From Lachnospiraceae bacterium (GTDB lineage: Bacteria; Bacillota; Clostridia; Lachnospirales; Lachnospiraceae), in NCBI GenBank assembly GCA_910574185.1, contig CAJSZQ010000019.1, positions 1-64,000 of the forward strand: a stretch of 64,000 nucleotides of DNA, written 5' to 3'. This document shows, piece after piece, positions 35,590-43,458 of the stretch. The notes below the pieces were generated by a model. It saw only the letters and a list, made by a program, of their open reading frames with translations. It made no database searches and was not told the origin of the DNA. Positions within the stretch are counted from its first letter, which is position 1. Each line of letters opens with the position of its first letter. The translations under genes were made by a program, and so were the position numbers.

Positions 35590-35641
35590 AGAACCACAGT
35601 TAAGAAGGATTGTTATGAATATTGGGAAGGAGGAGCATAGT

Positions 35642-36526
35642 ATGGAAATCAGAGAAGGATATATGCCGTTTCTGGAATATCGTACTTATTACCGGGTTGT
35701 GGGTAAAAAGAGCGGGAATAAGAAGCCATTAGTATTGCTGCATGGGGGTCCTGGTTCCACTCACAATTATTTTGAGGTACTGGACCGGTTGGCAGAGGAA
35801 GACGGGCGGGAGCTTGTGATGTATGATCAGCTTGGCTGTGGAAATTCCTATGTGGAGAATCGGCCGGATTTGTGGAATGCAGGAGTTTGGATTGAAGAAC
35901 TGAGATGCATTAGAAAGCAATTGGGTTTGGACGAGATGCACCTTCTGGGACAGTCCTGGGGAGGAATGCTGGCGCTTCAGTATGTGTGTAATTTTAAACC
36001 AGAAGGTTTAAAGAGTATTGTTCTGTCCAGTACGCTGCCGGCATCCTGGTTATGGGCCGAGGAGCAGCAAAGGATGATTCGGCTTCTGCCGGAGGAAATG
36101 CAGGAAGCCATTGCCGGGGCAACCGAATCCGGTGATTACAGCAGTCCGGAATATCAGGCTGCGGAGGCGGAATATATGCTGCGTCATGCGGCGGGAGAGT
36201 TTACGGAAGATACGCCGGAATGCTTAAAAAGAGAAAGGAAAGCAGGCAGAGAATCCTATTTAGTGGGGTGGGGACCTAATGAATTTACACCGACAGGCAC
36301 ACTGAAGGACTATGACGTGACAGCCAGGCTTCAGGAAATTGAGGAGCCGGCTTTGATTATAAGCGGAGGGAATGATTTGTGTACTCCTTATGTTGCTAAA
36401 TATATGTACGACCGGATTCCGGACGCAGAGTGGGAGTTGTTCCGTACCTGCCGTCATATGTGCTTTGCAGAGGATACGGATAAATATATTGAGTTATTGA
36501 AGAAATGGCTGAACAGGTATGACTAA
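35642..36526 (+). CDS. Proline iminopeptidase (alpha/beta hydrolase)
   Basis: This 294-aa serine peptidase releases N-terminal proline from peptides. The oxyanion loop HGGPGSTHNY, the nucleophile Ser105 in GQSWGGMLAL, an Asp in SGGNDLCTP and the His in CRHMCF make a full catalytic set. The ATG at 35642 follows GGAAGGAGG; upstream in-frame starts would overlap pyrD and give an abnormal N-terminus. It lies beside aminopeptidase P, so the two may form a proline-peptide salvage pair. Confidence 0.88.
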   Translation: MEIREGYMPFLEYRTYYRVVGKKSGNKKPLVLLHGGPGSTHNYFEVLDRLAEEDGRELVMYDQLGCGNSYVENRPDLWNAGVWIEELRCIRKQLGLDEMHLLGQSWGGMLALQYVCNFKPEGLKSIVLSSTLPASWLWAEEQQRMIRLLPEEMQEAIAGATESGDYSSPEYQAAEAEYMLRHAAGEFTEDTPECLKRERKAGRESYLVGWGPNEFTPTGTLKDYDVTARLQEIEEPALIISGGNDLCTPYVAKYMYDRIPDAEWELFRTCRHMCFAEDTDKYIELLKKWLNRYD

Positions 36527-36593
36527 CGACCATTATAGGAGCAGACTTTAAAAATATGAGGCAAGGGAAAATAAAGAATCGGAGAAGAAGGTT

Positions 36594-38381
36594 ATGAGTA
36601 TTCAGGAAAGAGTCGAAGCTCTTCGTAAAGCAATGGCAGAAAGAGGAATTGACATTTATATCGTTCCGACTGCCGATTACCATCAGAGCGAGTATGTGGG
36701 AGAGCATTTTAAAGCAAGAAAGTTTATTACAGGATTTACCGGTTCGGCGGGAACGGCTGTGATAACTTTGACGGAAGCAGGTCTTTGGACTGACGCCAGA
36801 TATTTTATTCAGGCGGCAAGGCAGCTTGAGGGAACATCTATTATGCTTCGGAAAATGGGAGAGCCGGATGTACCGAAGATAGAAGAGTATCTGGAAGAAG
36901 TTCTGCCGGAAGGCGGGACTATCGGTTTTGACGGGCGCACCATCCCGGTAAGTGAGGGACAGAAGTATGAGGAATTGGCAAAAGAAAAGAATGGGAGACT
37001 TCTGTATACAGAAGATTTGATTGATACCATATGGGAGATGCGGCCAGAGATATCAAAGAAGCCTGTATTTTCCCTGGGACTGGAATATACAGGGAAATCG
37101 GTATCAGATAAGCTTGCTGATATTCGGAAAGAAATGAAGAAATACAGCGCAGACGTACATGTGCTGACTACTCTGGATGATATCTGCTGGATACTGAATA
37201 TTCGCGGGGATGATGTAGATTATTTCCCGTTGGTACTGTCCTATGCCTTGATTACAATGGACGGAGTGAAGCTGTATATTGATGAGAATAAAATGGACGG
37301 TGCGTTAAGAGCAGCCCTCGCTGCTGACGGCGTATCGCTTTGTCCATACAATGACATTTATGAGGATATTAAGAAACTTGGAGCGGAGTCCGCACTCCTT
37401 CTGGATGAGTCGAAACTTAATTATGCGCTTTATAAAGATATTCCGGATAAAGTAAAGAAGATAAATGAACCAAATCCTGAAATCCTGATGAAGGCTATGA
37501 AGAATGAAGTAGAGGTGGCCAATATTCGCAAGGCTCAGATTAAAGACAGCGTAGCTCATGTGCGGTTTATGAAATGGCTGAAGGAAAATGTGGGGAAAAT
37601 CCGCATAACGGAAATAAGCGCTTCCAATAAGCTGGATGAATTTCGTGAGGAAATGGGGAATTTCCTGCGTCCGAGTTTTGATGCGATTAGCGCTTTTGGC
37701 GAACATGCGGCAATGGCGCACTATTCTGCAACGTCAGAGACGGATGCGGAGATTCAGGAGGGAAGCTTTTTGCTGACAGATACGGGAGCGGGCTTCTATG
37801 AAGGCTCGACGGACATTACCAGAACCTATGCTTTAGGAGAAGTGACACAGCAGCTAAAGGATGATTTTACTTTAGTAGCAATTAGCAACTTAAGTCTTGC
37901 CAATGTTCAATTTTTAAAAGGCTCCTGTGGTATGACGCTGGATTACGCGGCAAGAAAGCCATTCTGGGACAGGCATTTAGATTTTAAGCATGGGACCGGA
38001 CATGGCGTCGGGTATCTTCTAAATATTCATGAAGGACCGTCGGGGATTCGCTGGAGATATCGGGCAGGAGAAATTCAGGAATTAGAGAAAGGAATGATAT
38101 TGACTGATGAGCCAGGATTATATGTGGAAGGTTCGCATGGGATACGTCTGGAGAATGAACTTTTAGTCTGTGAAGGAGAGAAGAACGAATTTGGTCAGTT
38201 CATGTTTTTTGATACCGTTACCCTGATTCCGTTTGATTTAGATGCAATCAATCCGGATATGATGAAAGAAGAAGAGAAGAAACAGTTAAACGATTATCAT
38301 AGAAAGGTGTATGAGGCTCTTATCCCTTATCTTACAGAGGAAGAGAAAGAGTGGCTGAAGGTGTATACCAGGGCAATATAA
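36594..38381 (+). CDS. pepP: Xaa-Pro aminopeptidase (M24B)
   Basis: This 595-aa di-metal peptidase cleaves the bond before proline at peptide N-termini. Two creatinase-like N-terminal domains (about 1-310; start MSIQERVEALRKAMAERGID, GFTGSAGTAV) precede the pita-bread catalytic domain with metal ligands in DTGAGFYEGSTDITRT, GTGHGVGYLLNIHEGP and DEPGLYVEGSHGIRLENE. The long three-domain form is typical of Firmicutes and eukaryotes. A 12-bp perfect hairpin follows about 65 bp after the stop. Confidence 0.95.
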   Translation: MSIQERVEALRKAMAERGIDIYIVPTADYHQSEYVGEHFKARKFITGFTGSAGTAVITLTEAGLWTDARYFIQAARQLEGTSIMLRKMGEPDVPKIEEYLEEVLPEGGTIGFDGRTIPVSEGQKYEELAKEKNGRLLYTEDLIDTIWEMRPEISKKPVFSLGLEYTGKSVSDKLADIRKEMKKYSADVHVLTTLDDICWILNIRGDDVDYFPLVLSYALITMDGVKLYIDENKMDGALRAALAADGVSLCPYNDIYEDIKKLGAESALLLDESKLNYALYKDIPDKVKKINEPNPEILMKAMKNEVEVANIRKAQIKDSVAHVRFMKWLKENVGKIRITEISASNKLDEFREEMGNFLRPSFDAISAFGEHAAMAHYSATSETDAEIQEGSFLLTDTGAGFYEGSTDITRTYALGEVTQQLKDDFTLVAISNLSLANVQFLKGSCGMTLDYAARKPFWDRHLDFKHGTGHGVGYLLNIHEGPSGIRWRYRAGEIQELEKGMILTDEPGLYVEGSHGIRLENELLVCEGEKNEFGQFMFFDTVTLIPFDLDAINPDMMKEEEKKQLNDYHRKVYEALIPYLTEEEKEWLKVYTRAI

Positions 38382-38445
38382 AGGAATAAAGAGTGTTTCC
38401 GGCAGAACGCGTCATGGACGTGTTTTGCTGGAATTATTACAATGT

Positions 38446-38487
38446 AAAATCCGCTGTATTGACGATTCATTCAACACAGCGGATTTT
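38446..38487. terminator. Perfect 12-bp hairpin, probably bidirectional terminator
   Basis: AAAATCCGCTGT (38446-38457) and ACAGCGGATTTT (38476-38487) are exact complements. On the + strand it would end pepP. On the - strand it would end the transcript from the promoter at 38783-38755. Confidence 0.75.
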
Positions 38488-38748
38488 AAACTATTCCATC
38501 CATTGGACTATCCTCCTTTATTCTCTTCTTATCTATCTTAAACTATTCTTCATAGTATTCGTAAATTATTTTCTCGATTTATATTCGATTATAATGTGTC
38601 AGCACATTGAACTTTACTTTTTTTATTGTTAAGATAGACGATTCGATTTAAAAATTCTTAGTACATTGGACTATACCTCTTTTCTTTAAATTTTATTCTT
38701 TGGTTTTTAATTTAAGTTTTTGGTGGTCTGTCCTCCTTTTCTTTTGTT
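38446..38748 (-). ncRNA. Candidate small RNA or mini-ORF transcript, unknown family
   Basis: On the - strand a good promoter and the hairpin at 38487-38446 delimit about 300 nt with no gene. The predicted RNA is AT-rich and contains AAAGGAGG near its 5' end without a start codon. Three tiny frames follow: ATG-TAC-TAA (38666), ATG-TGC-TGA (38607) and a five-codon frame at 38503 that has AAAGGAGG eight bases upstream. The first and third share ATAGTCCAATG. It may be a regulatory RNA, a ribosome-binding decoy or a relic. The AT-rich remainder, 38784-38951, shows nothing recognisable. Confidence 0.4.
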
Positions 38749-38754
38749 GATATT

Positions 38755-38783
38755 ATAATATCTCATTATTCTGTATTTGTCAA
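38755..38783 (-). promoter_or_regulatory. Promoter of the candidate - strand RNA
   Basis: Read on the - strand, TTGACA (38783-38778), a 17-bp spacer and TATTAT (38760-38755). No protein gene follows on this strand. Confidence 0.6.
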
Positions 38784-38951
38784 TAGAAAAATCAAAATAA
38801 TTTAAATAATTTTGAAAGAAAATAGAAAATAAATATTCTAAATAGAAATAAAAATTTAAAAAGTTTAAACAACATAGAATATTCTGACAATTATAAATGG
38901 AATTTGTAATATTATTTGCTGTAAAAATTTGCCTATTGTTGATTATAGAGC

Positions 38952-39046
38952 GTTACAGTTCACAGGTCATTTGGTAAACAGCGGGTTGAATCAGAGACAT
39001 GCTCCTGATTCAATCTGCGTCCGGCAGGCGATGTGTGAACAGTAAC
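38952..39046. repeat. 95-bp short copy of the giant palindrome family, inverted
   Basis: The element starts GTTACAGTTCACAGG and ends GTGAACAGTAAC. It is homologous to the reverse complement of 22317-22555 (shared GGTAAACAGCGGGTTGAATCA, in which copy A has the same bases, and GTCCGGCAGGCGATGTGTGA), but the central part of about 144 bp is absent. It also folds into one hairpin. Confidence 0.85.
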
Positions 39047-39144
39047 TATAGAGCAAGCGGCAAAGAGCGTATTCAGGAATGCTACTTGGATTATTCCGAT
39101 ATATCACGTATAATATGAGAAATACATTGATTAAGGAGTATAAA

Positions 39145-39675
39145 ATGGGAATAGAAATACAAATTCTGGACTGGATACAAAATCTTCGCAGTCCGGCAGG
39201 AGACATACTTATGCCGGTTATAACGTCTTTGGGAAATGCAGGGATAATATGGATAGCGCTGACCATTGTTCTTCTGATTTTTCCGAAGACAAGAAAAACA
39301 GGAGCGGTCCTGACGGCTGCGCTCATTCTGGATGTAATTCTCTGTAATGGAATGATAAAGAATATTGTGGCGAGGATGCGGCCTTATGATAGGAACCCAG
39401 TGGTGGAGCTGCTGATACAAGGGCCTGGCGATTATTCATTTCCGTCCGGTCATACGGCGGCATCCTTCGCGGCAGTGTCTGCTTTGTATTTTGGAGGAGA
39501 GAGATATTTATGGAAGCCGGCGCTTGTACTGGCAGTTTTGATAGCGTTTTCAAGGCTGTATCTGTATGTACATTATCCGACGGATGTGCTCGGCGGAGTC
39601 CTTTTGGGGATGTTATGCGGATATTTAGGCAATCGAATTGTTCAGGGGAATAGAAAAAATGCAAAAAGTGATTGA
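39145..39675 (+). CDS. PAP2-family membrane phosphatase
   Basis: This 176-aa protein has five or six membrane helices. The three phosphatase motifs are KNIVARMRP, FPSGHTAASF and SRLYLYVHYPTD. Relatives dephosphorylate undecaprenyl pyrophosphate or phosphatidylglycerol phosphate; the exact substrate cannot be read from the sequence. The ATG at 39145 follows AAGGAG; an in-frame ATG at 39079 lacks a site. The stop codon overlaps the -35 box of the next gene's promoter. Confidence 0.9.
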   Translation: MGIEIQILDWIQNLRSPAGDILMPVITSLGNAGIIWIALTIVLLIFPKTRKTGAVLTAALILDVILCNGMIKNIVARMRPYDRNPVVELLIQGPGDYSFPSGHTAASFAAVSALYFGGERYLWKPALVLAVLIAFSRLYLYVHYPTDVLGGVLLGMLCGYLGNRIVQGNRKNAKSD

Positions 39676-39702
39676 CTCTCACACTGTGGAAGGCAGTAGG
39701 AT
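39672..39702 (+). promoter_or_regulatory. MerR-type promoter with 19-bp spacer
   Basis: TTGACT (39672-39677) and TAGGAT (39697-39702) are separated by 19 bp containing CTCACACTGTGG, a dyad like those of BmrR/Mta-class activators. It precedes such a regulator gene, implying autoregulation. Confidence 0.65.
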
Positions 39703-39744
39703 AGATATGAGCTCAAAAAAGAAAATACTCCGGAGGTGACGCAA

Positions 39745-40560
39745 ATGTTGAAAATAGGTGATTTTTCTAAATTATCCAGAGTCAGTATCCGAATGCTGCG
39801 CCATTATGACGAAATCAATCTACTGAAACCGATAAAGGTAGACGATGTTACCGGATATCGGTATTATAGCGAAGAACAGCTTCTTGTTATGGCAAGGATT
39901 CATGTGCTGAAGGATATGGGGTTTGGTCTTTCAGTGGTTCGCGAAGCCCTTACGTGCTATGATGATAAAGAAGCATTGGAACAATATCTTAAGGGTCGGC
40001 ATGCAGAACTTGAAGCTCTGTCAGAACAGACGGCAAGACGGTTACGCTCTCTGGAAACAGCTATGGAATGGCTGAGAAAGGATGGTATTATGAGCTATGA
40101 TGTTGTATTAAAAACATTGCCGAAAAGACAGGTGGCAAGTGTTCGTCAGGTTATACCTGCTTATGAAGAAGAGGGGAGATTATGGCATGTTCTGTTTCAG
40201 GAAACGGCGTCTATGAATATGAAGACGGCAGAGCCGCCTTATGCTAGCGCGATTCTTCACGACAAAGAATATAAGGAAGACGATGTGGATGTTGAGGTAC
40301 AGATTAGTGTTAAAGGAACGTATTCTGATACAGAACATGTTCGCTTTAAGGTTCAGCCAGAAACGGATGTGGTTAGCATTACGTTTGGAGGGTCTTATAA
40401 ACAGTTTCAGGAGGCGTATGCAACGCTTGCTTCATGGACGGAGTCGAATGGTTATGAGTTCTGTGGACCGATGATGGACATTTACCATGTGGGGCCCCAT
40501 GAGACTCAAAACCCGGAAGAATTTATCACCGAAATCTGTTGTCAGGTGAAGAAGAAATAG
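39745..40560 (+). CDS. MerR-family regulator with GyrI-like effector domain (BmrR-like)
   Basis: This 271-aa protein has an N-terminal MerR winged helix (MLKIGDFSKLSRVSIRMLRHYDEINLLKP), a dimerisation helix (about 80-115), then a C-terminal GyrI/SOUL-like ligand domain (about 120-271; VVLKTLPKRQVASVRQVIP, GPMMDIYHVGPHETQNPEEF) as in BmrR, a sensor of hydrophobic cations. The ATG at 39745 follows GGAGGTGACGCAA; the in-frame GTG at 39736 overlaps that site. No drug pump is adjacent, so the regulon is elsewhere or limited to itself. Confidence 0.92.
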   Translation: MLKIGDFSKLSRVSIRMLRHYDEINLLKPIKVDDVTGYRYYSEEQLLVMARIHVLKDMGFGLSVVREALTCYDDKEALEQYLKGRHAELEALSEQTARRLRSLETAMEWLRKDGIMSYDVVLKTLPKRQVASVRQVIPAYEEEGRLWHVLFQETASMNMKTAEPPYASAILHDKEYKEDDVDVEVQISVKGTYSDTEHVRFKVQPETDVVSITFGGSYKQFQEAYATLASWTESNGYEFCGPMMDIYHVGPHETQNPEEFITEICCQVKKK

Positions 40561-40583
40561 GGATACTGTTTATAAGTTATTTG

Positions 40584-40616
40584 AAATCATCAGCCGGATT
40601 ACCGGTTGATGATTTT
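40584..40616 (+). terminator. Terminator after the BmrR-like regulator
   Basis: AAATCATCAGCCGG (40584-40597) pairs with CCGGTTGATGATTT (40602-40615) around ATTA, with one mismatched step, followed by TAGTTGCTTT. Confidence 0.7.
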
Positions 40617-40679
40617 AGTTGCTTTGGGTATAATTGGGATAGAAAGATTTGCTGAGGTAAAAGAGGAAGGGGAGGTTGT

Positions 40680-42257
40680 ATGAATAAGCGTTTTAATATT
40701 GCGGGAACGTGTATTCCTGAAAAACATTATATGGCTGATACGTCAGATAAAATTGATAAGATTATATGCTTAATCGAGCAGGATTCTTATTTTACTATAA
40801 ACCGGGCCAGACAATATGGAAAGACTACGACACTCCTGTTATTATGGAAGCGCCTTAAAGAACAGTATATTGTAATTAATACCAGTTTTGAAGGTATGGG
40901 GAATGAAGCGTTTCACTCAGAAGAAGCTTTTGTGCGAAGATTCTGTTATCGGGTGGCAGGCAGTCTTCGATTGTCGGGTTATAGCATGGAGTTTGCAGAT
41001 TTCTGGAGTACATTTTCAGAAGAAGAAAATATGGATACGCTGAAAGAACGTATCAGTCACTTTTGTAGATGGGTGGGAAAAGAAGTACTGCTTTTTATTG
41101 ATGAAGTGGATAAAAGTGCTAATAATCAGATGTTTTTAAATTTTCTTGGTATACTTCGAGAATTGTATTTAGAAAGGGCGATGGGGGGAATTACGTTTAA
41201 GTGTGTTATTCTTGCAGGGGTATATGATGTTAAAAACCTAAAGCTTAAGCTGCGGCCGGAAGAAGAGAGAAAGTATAATTCACCATGGAATGTGGCAGTG
41301 GATTTTCCTATTGATATGAGTTTGAATTTTTCTGAGATTTGTTCAATGCTCAAGAATTATCAGAGGGATAGAGGAATTGCGTTTTGTATAGAAGAAGCGG
41401 CAGAGGAGATACACAGATATACATCCGGGTATCCGTTTCTGGTTAGTTTAGTTTGTCTTTGGTTAGATGAAAGACTGCCTGAGAGTATGGAAGTCAGGGA
41501 ACGGTGGACGAAAGAGGGAATCCGGATGGCGGTCAGAGAAATTTTGAAAAGTACGAATACTTTATTTGACGATGTGGTAAAGAATATTGAAAACCATGAA
41601 AAATTCAGGAGGTTTATCGAGGGAATTTTATTAGAGGGAAGGCAGATTCCATATAAGATATCGAATCCAGAAATAGGACTTGGAGTTACATTCGGAATGA
41701 TTACAGAGGATAATGGAATTTGTAAGATATCAAATATAATTTTTGAAACATATATATATGATCATATGATTGCCGGAAAACTAATGGAAGAAAAGATATT
41801 ATCTGTTCCAAGAAGTCAGTTTATTACAGAGGATGACGTTCTGGATATGAACAGAATTTTAGAAAAGTTCCAGGAGTTTATGAGAACAGAATACAGAAGA
41901 AGAGAGCATACATTTCTTGAAAAGCAGGGGAGGTTATTATTTCTTGCCTTTTTGAAACCAATTATTAATGGAAAGGGACATTATGTTGTAGAACCAGAGA
42001 CGAGAAATAGCAGAAGAATGGATGTTGTAGTATTTTATGGAAAGAAAGAGTATATTCTGGAATTAAAGCTGTGGTATGGGGAAAGTCGTTTTTTTGAAGG
42101 AGTTGAACAGCTAGCGGATTATATGGACAGCAGAAGCCAGAATCAGGGATGGCTGCTTACGTTTTGCTTCAACGAAGGACATGAGAAAAAGGCAGAAGAA
42201 TATACCAGGGAGATTCGTATTGAAGATGAAAGAAGTGTTTATTCATTTGTGGTGTAA
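40680..42257 (+). CDS. AAA-ATPase-like protein with C-terminal PD-(D/E)XK nuclease fold
   Basis: This is a 525-aa orphan. The N-terminal half (about 1-330) is the 'AAA-ATPase-like' type: FNIAGTCIPEKHYMADTS, then INRARQYGKTTTLLLL (a P-loop reduced to RQYGKTT), Walker B LLFIDEVDK, and a winged-helix-like segment YTSGYPFLVSLVC. The C-terminal part (about 430-525) contains SRRMDVVVFYGKKEYILELKLWYG, the D-(x)n-E-x-K of a PD-(D/E)XK nuclease. Many gut Firmicutes and Bacteroidetes carry such proteins in multiple copies; function is unproven and may involve defence or mobile DNA. A terminator precedes and a palindromic element follows. Confidence 0.82.
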   Translation: MNKRFNIAGTCIPEKHYMADTSDKIDKIICLIEQDSYFTINRARQYGKTTTLLLLWKRLKEQYIVINTSFEGMGNEAFHSEEAFVRRFCYRVAGSLRLSGYSMEFADFWSTFSEEENMDTLKERISHFCRWVGKEVLLFIDEVDKSANNQMFLNFLGILRELYLERAMGGITFKCVILAGVYDVKNLKLKLRPEEERKYNSPWNVAVDFPIDMSLNFSEICSMLKNYQRDRGIAFCIEEAAEEIHRYTSGYPFLVSLVCLWLDERLPESMEVRERWTKEGIRMAVREILKSTNTLFDDVVKNIENHEKFRRFIEGILLEGRQIPYKISNPEIGLGVTFGMITEDNGICKISNIIFETYIYDHMIAGKLMEEKILSVPRSQFITEDDVLDMNRILEKFQEFMRTEYRRREHTFLEKQGRLLFLAFLKPIINGKGHYVVEPETRNSRRMDVVVFYGKKEYILELKLWYGESRFFEGVEQLADYMDSRSQNQGWLLTFCFNEGHEKKAEEYTREIRIEDERSVYSFVV

Positions 42258-42269
42258 CAGGCAAGGCTT

Positions 42270-42402
42270 GTAACAGTTCAGCCTTTCGGCTTCACTGTTA
42301 CGGAATCCGCCCATTTTAAAGTTTGCCTGCGTCAAATGGGCGGATTCCTGATTGCTCAGTTTCATTGGCTGCTAACTGCGCAGCTGCAGGCTGAACTGTT
42401 AC
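42270..42402. repeat. 133-bp nested palindrome (GTNACNGTTCA family)
   Basis: Terminal arms GTAACAGTTCAGCCT (42270-42284) and AGGCTGAACTGTTAC (42388-42402) are perfect inverted repeats. Inside, GGAATCCGCCCATTT (42302-42316) pairs exactly with 42334-42348, and each side forms a further hairpin (for example AGCC/GGCT plus ACTGTTAC on the left). Together with the pyrE leader this fills the 275-bp gap. Confidence 0.8.
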
Positions 42403-42498
42403 CAAGGCTTTCAAGAGACATATTGAATAGAATTGAAATTAGAAGGTAGTTATGATAGAATTGAGAAGAATTTATATAAGTTTTTTGATTCTATTTGG

Positions 42499-42535
42499 AA
42501 AGGAGAACGTGATAAAGTATCACGATACGTCTATG
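42499..42535 (+). promoter_or_regulatory. pyrE ribosome site separated from ATG by a hairpin
   Basis: AAAGGAG (42499-42505) is 27 nt from the ATG (42533). Between them CGTGATA (42508-42514) and TATCACG (42518-42524) form a perfect hairpin with a 3-nt loop. Folded, it leaves about 10 nt of effective spacing. A GTG at 42509 is in frame but only 3 nt from the site. Confidence 0.5.
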
Positions 42536-43216
42536 GAAGTATATAAGCAGGAATTTATCGAATTTATGGTAGAGAGCAATGTGTTGAAGTTTGGAGATTT
42601 TACATTGAAAAGTGGAAGAAAGTCTCCGTTTTTTATGAATGCCGGCGCCTATGTGACAGGAGCGCAGCTTAAGAGGTTGGGAGAATACTATGCGAAAGCG
42701 ATTCATGATACATATGGTTTGGAATTTGATGTGTTGTTTGGACCAGCCTATAAGGGGATTCCACTTGCGGTAGCGACTACTATGGCGATGAGCAGTCTGT
42801 ATGGGAAGGATATCCGTTATTGCTCAAACAGGAAAGAAGCAAAGGACCATGGGGATACGGGAATTCTTCTTGGCAGCGGTCTAAAGGACGGCGACAGGGT
42901 AGTAATTATTGAGGATGTGACAACTTCAGGCAAGTCGATTGAAGAGACGTTTCCAATTCTCAAAGCACAGGGCGATGTGGAGATTAAGGGACTGATGGTT
43001 TCCCTGAACCGTATGGAAGTGGGTAAAGGCGGGAAGGTGAGCGCTTTAGATGAAATTAAAGAATTATATGGATTTGAAACTGGCGCTATTGTAACGATGG
43101 AGGAAGTAGTGGAGTATCTGTACAACAGAGAATGTCAGGGGAAAATTGTGATTGACGATACATTAAAATCAGCAATCGACGCATATTATGAAGAGTATGG
43201 CATTCAGAAAGTATAA
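42533..43216 (+). CDS. pyrE: Orotate phosphoribosyltransferase
   Basis: This enzyme of 227 aa joins orotate to PRPP to give OMP, the step between PyrD and PyrF. It begins MEVYKQEFIEFMVESNVLKFGDF, the usual clostridial PyrE start, contains LKSGRKSPFFMNAG and FGPAYKGIPLAV, and the PRPP loop VIIEDVTTSGKS. The gene is 7 kb from the other pyr genes, so it is controlled separately. The start is uncertain: upstream in-frame ATG (42452) and GTG (42509) exist, but homology favours 42533. Confidence 0.92.
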   Translation: MEVYKQEFIEFMVESNVLKFGDFTLKSGRKSPFFMNAGAYVTGAQLKRLGEYYAKAIHDTYGLEFDVLFGPAYKGIPLAVATTMAMSSLYGKDIRYCSNRKEAKDHGDTGILLGSGLKDGDRVVIIEDVTTSGKSIEETFPILKAQGDVEIKGLMVSLNRMEVGKGGKVSALDEIKELYGFETGAIVTMEEVVEYLYNRECQGKIVIDDTLKSAIDAYYEEYGIQKV

Positions 43217-43304
43217 GAAGAGCATGCCGGTGAAACATAAGGTTAATGAAGTTGTTAGAGAAGGAGCCGGCTGAGGTGATAGAAAATGACAGGAGGGAAC
43301 TAGG

Positions 43305-43457
43305 ATGAATGAGAAAGCATTTAAGACAATGGGGATTACCGGGGCTGCCAGTATTGCAATCGGAGTAGTGATGATTGTGACCGGTATCACGACAGGAGTG
43401 ATTGCAGTTGTTTGCGGAGGGCGTCTGCTGAAGAACAAAGAAGGCCTGATGTTCTAG
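43305..43457 (+). CDS. Small hydrophobic protein, 50 aa
   Basis: It starts at ATG 43305 after AGGAGGGAACTAGG. The sequence MNEKAFKTMGITGAASIA continues into one long hydrophobic segment with many Gly, Val and Ile (about 9-40) and ends RLLKNKEGLMF. It probably spans the membrane once or twice. It ends one base before the VanZ-like gene and follows pyrE by 88 bp. It matches no family I know by sequence, but reading frame, ribosome site and context support a real gene. Confidence 0.7.
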   Translation: MNEKAFKTMGITGAASIAIGVVMIVTGITTGVIAVVCGGRLLKNKEGLMF

Positions 43458-43458
43458 T

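Noticed and set aside
38784-38951. Possible origin or attachment site in the AT-rich gap
   Set aside because: No DnaA boxes, iterons or att-like repeats were recognised; AT-richness alone is not evidence.
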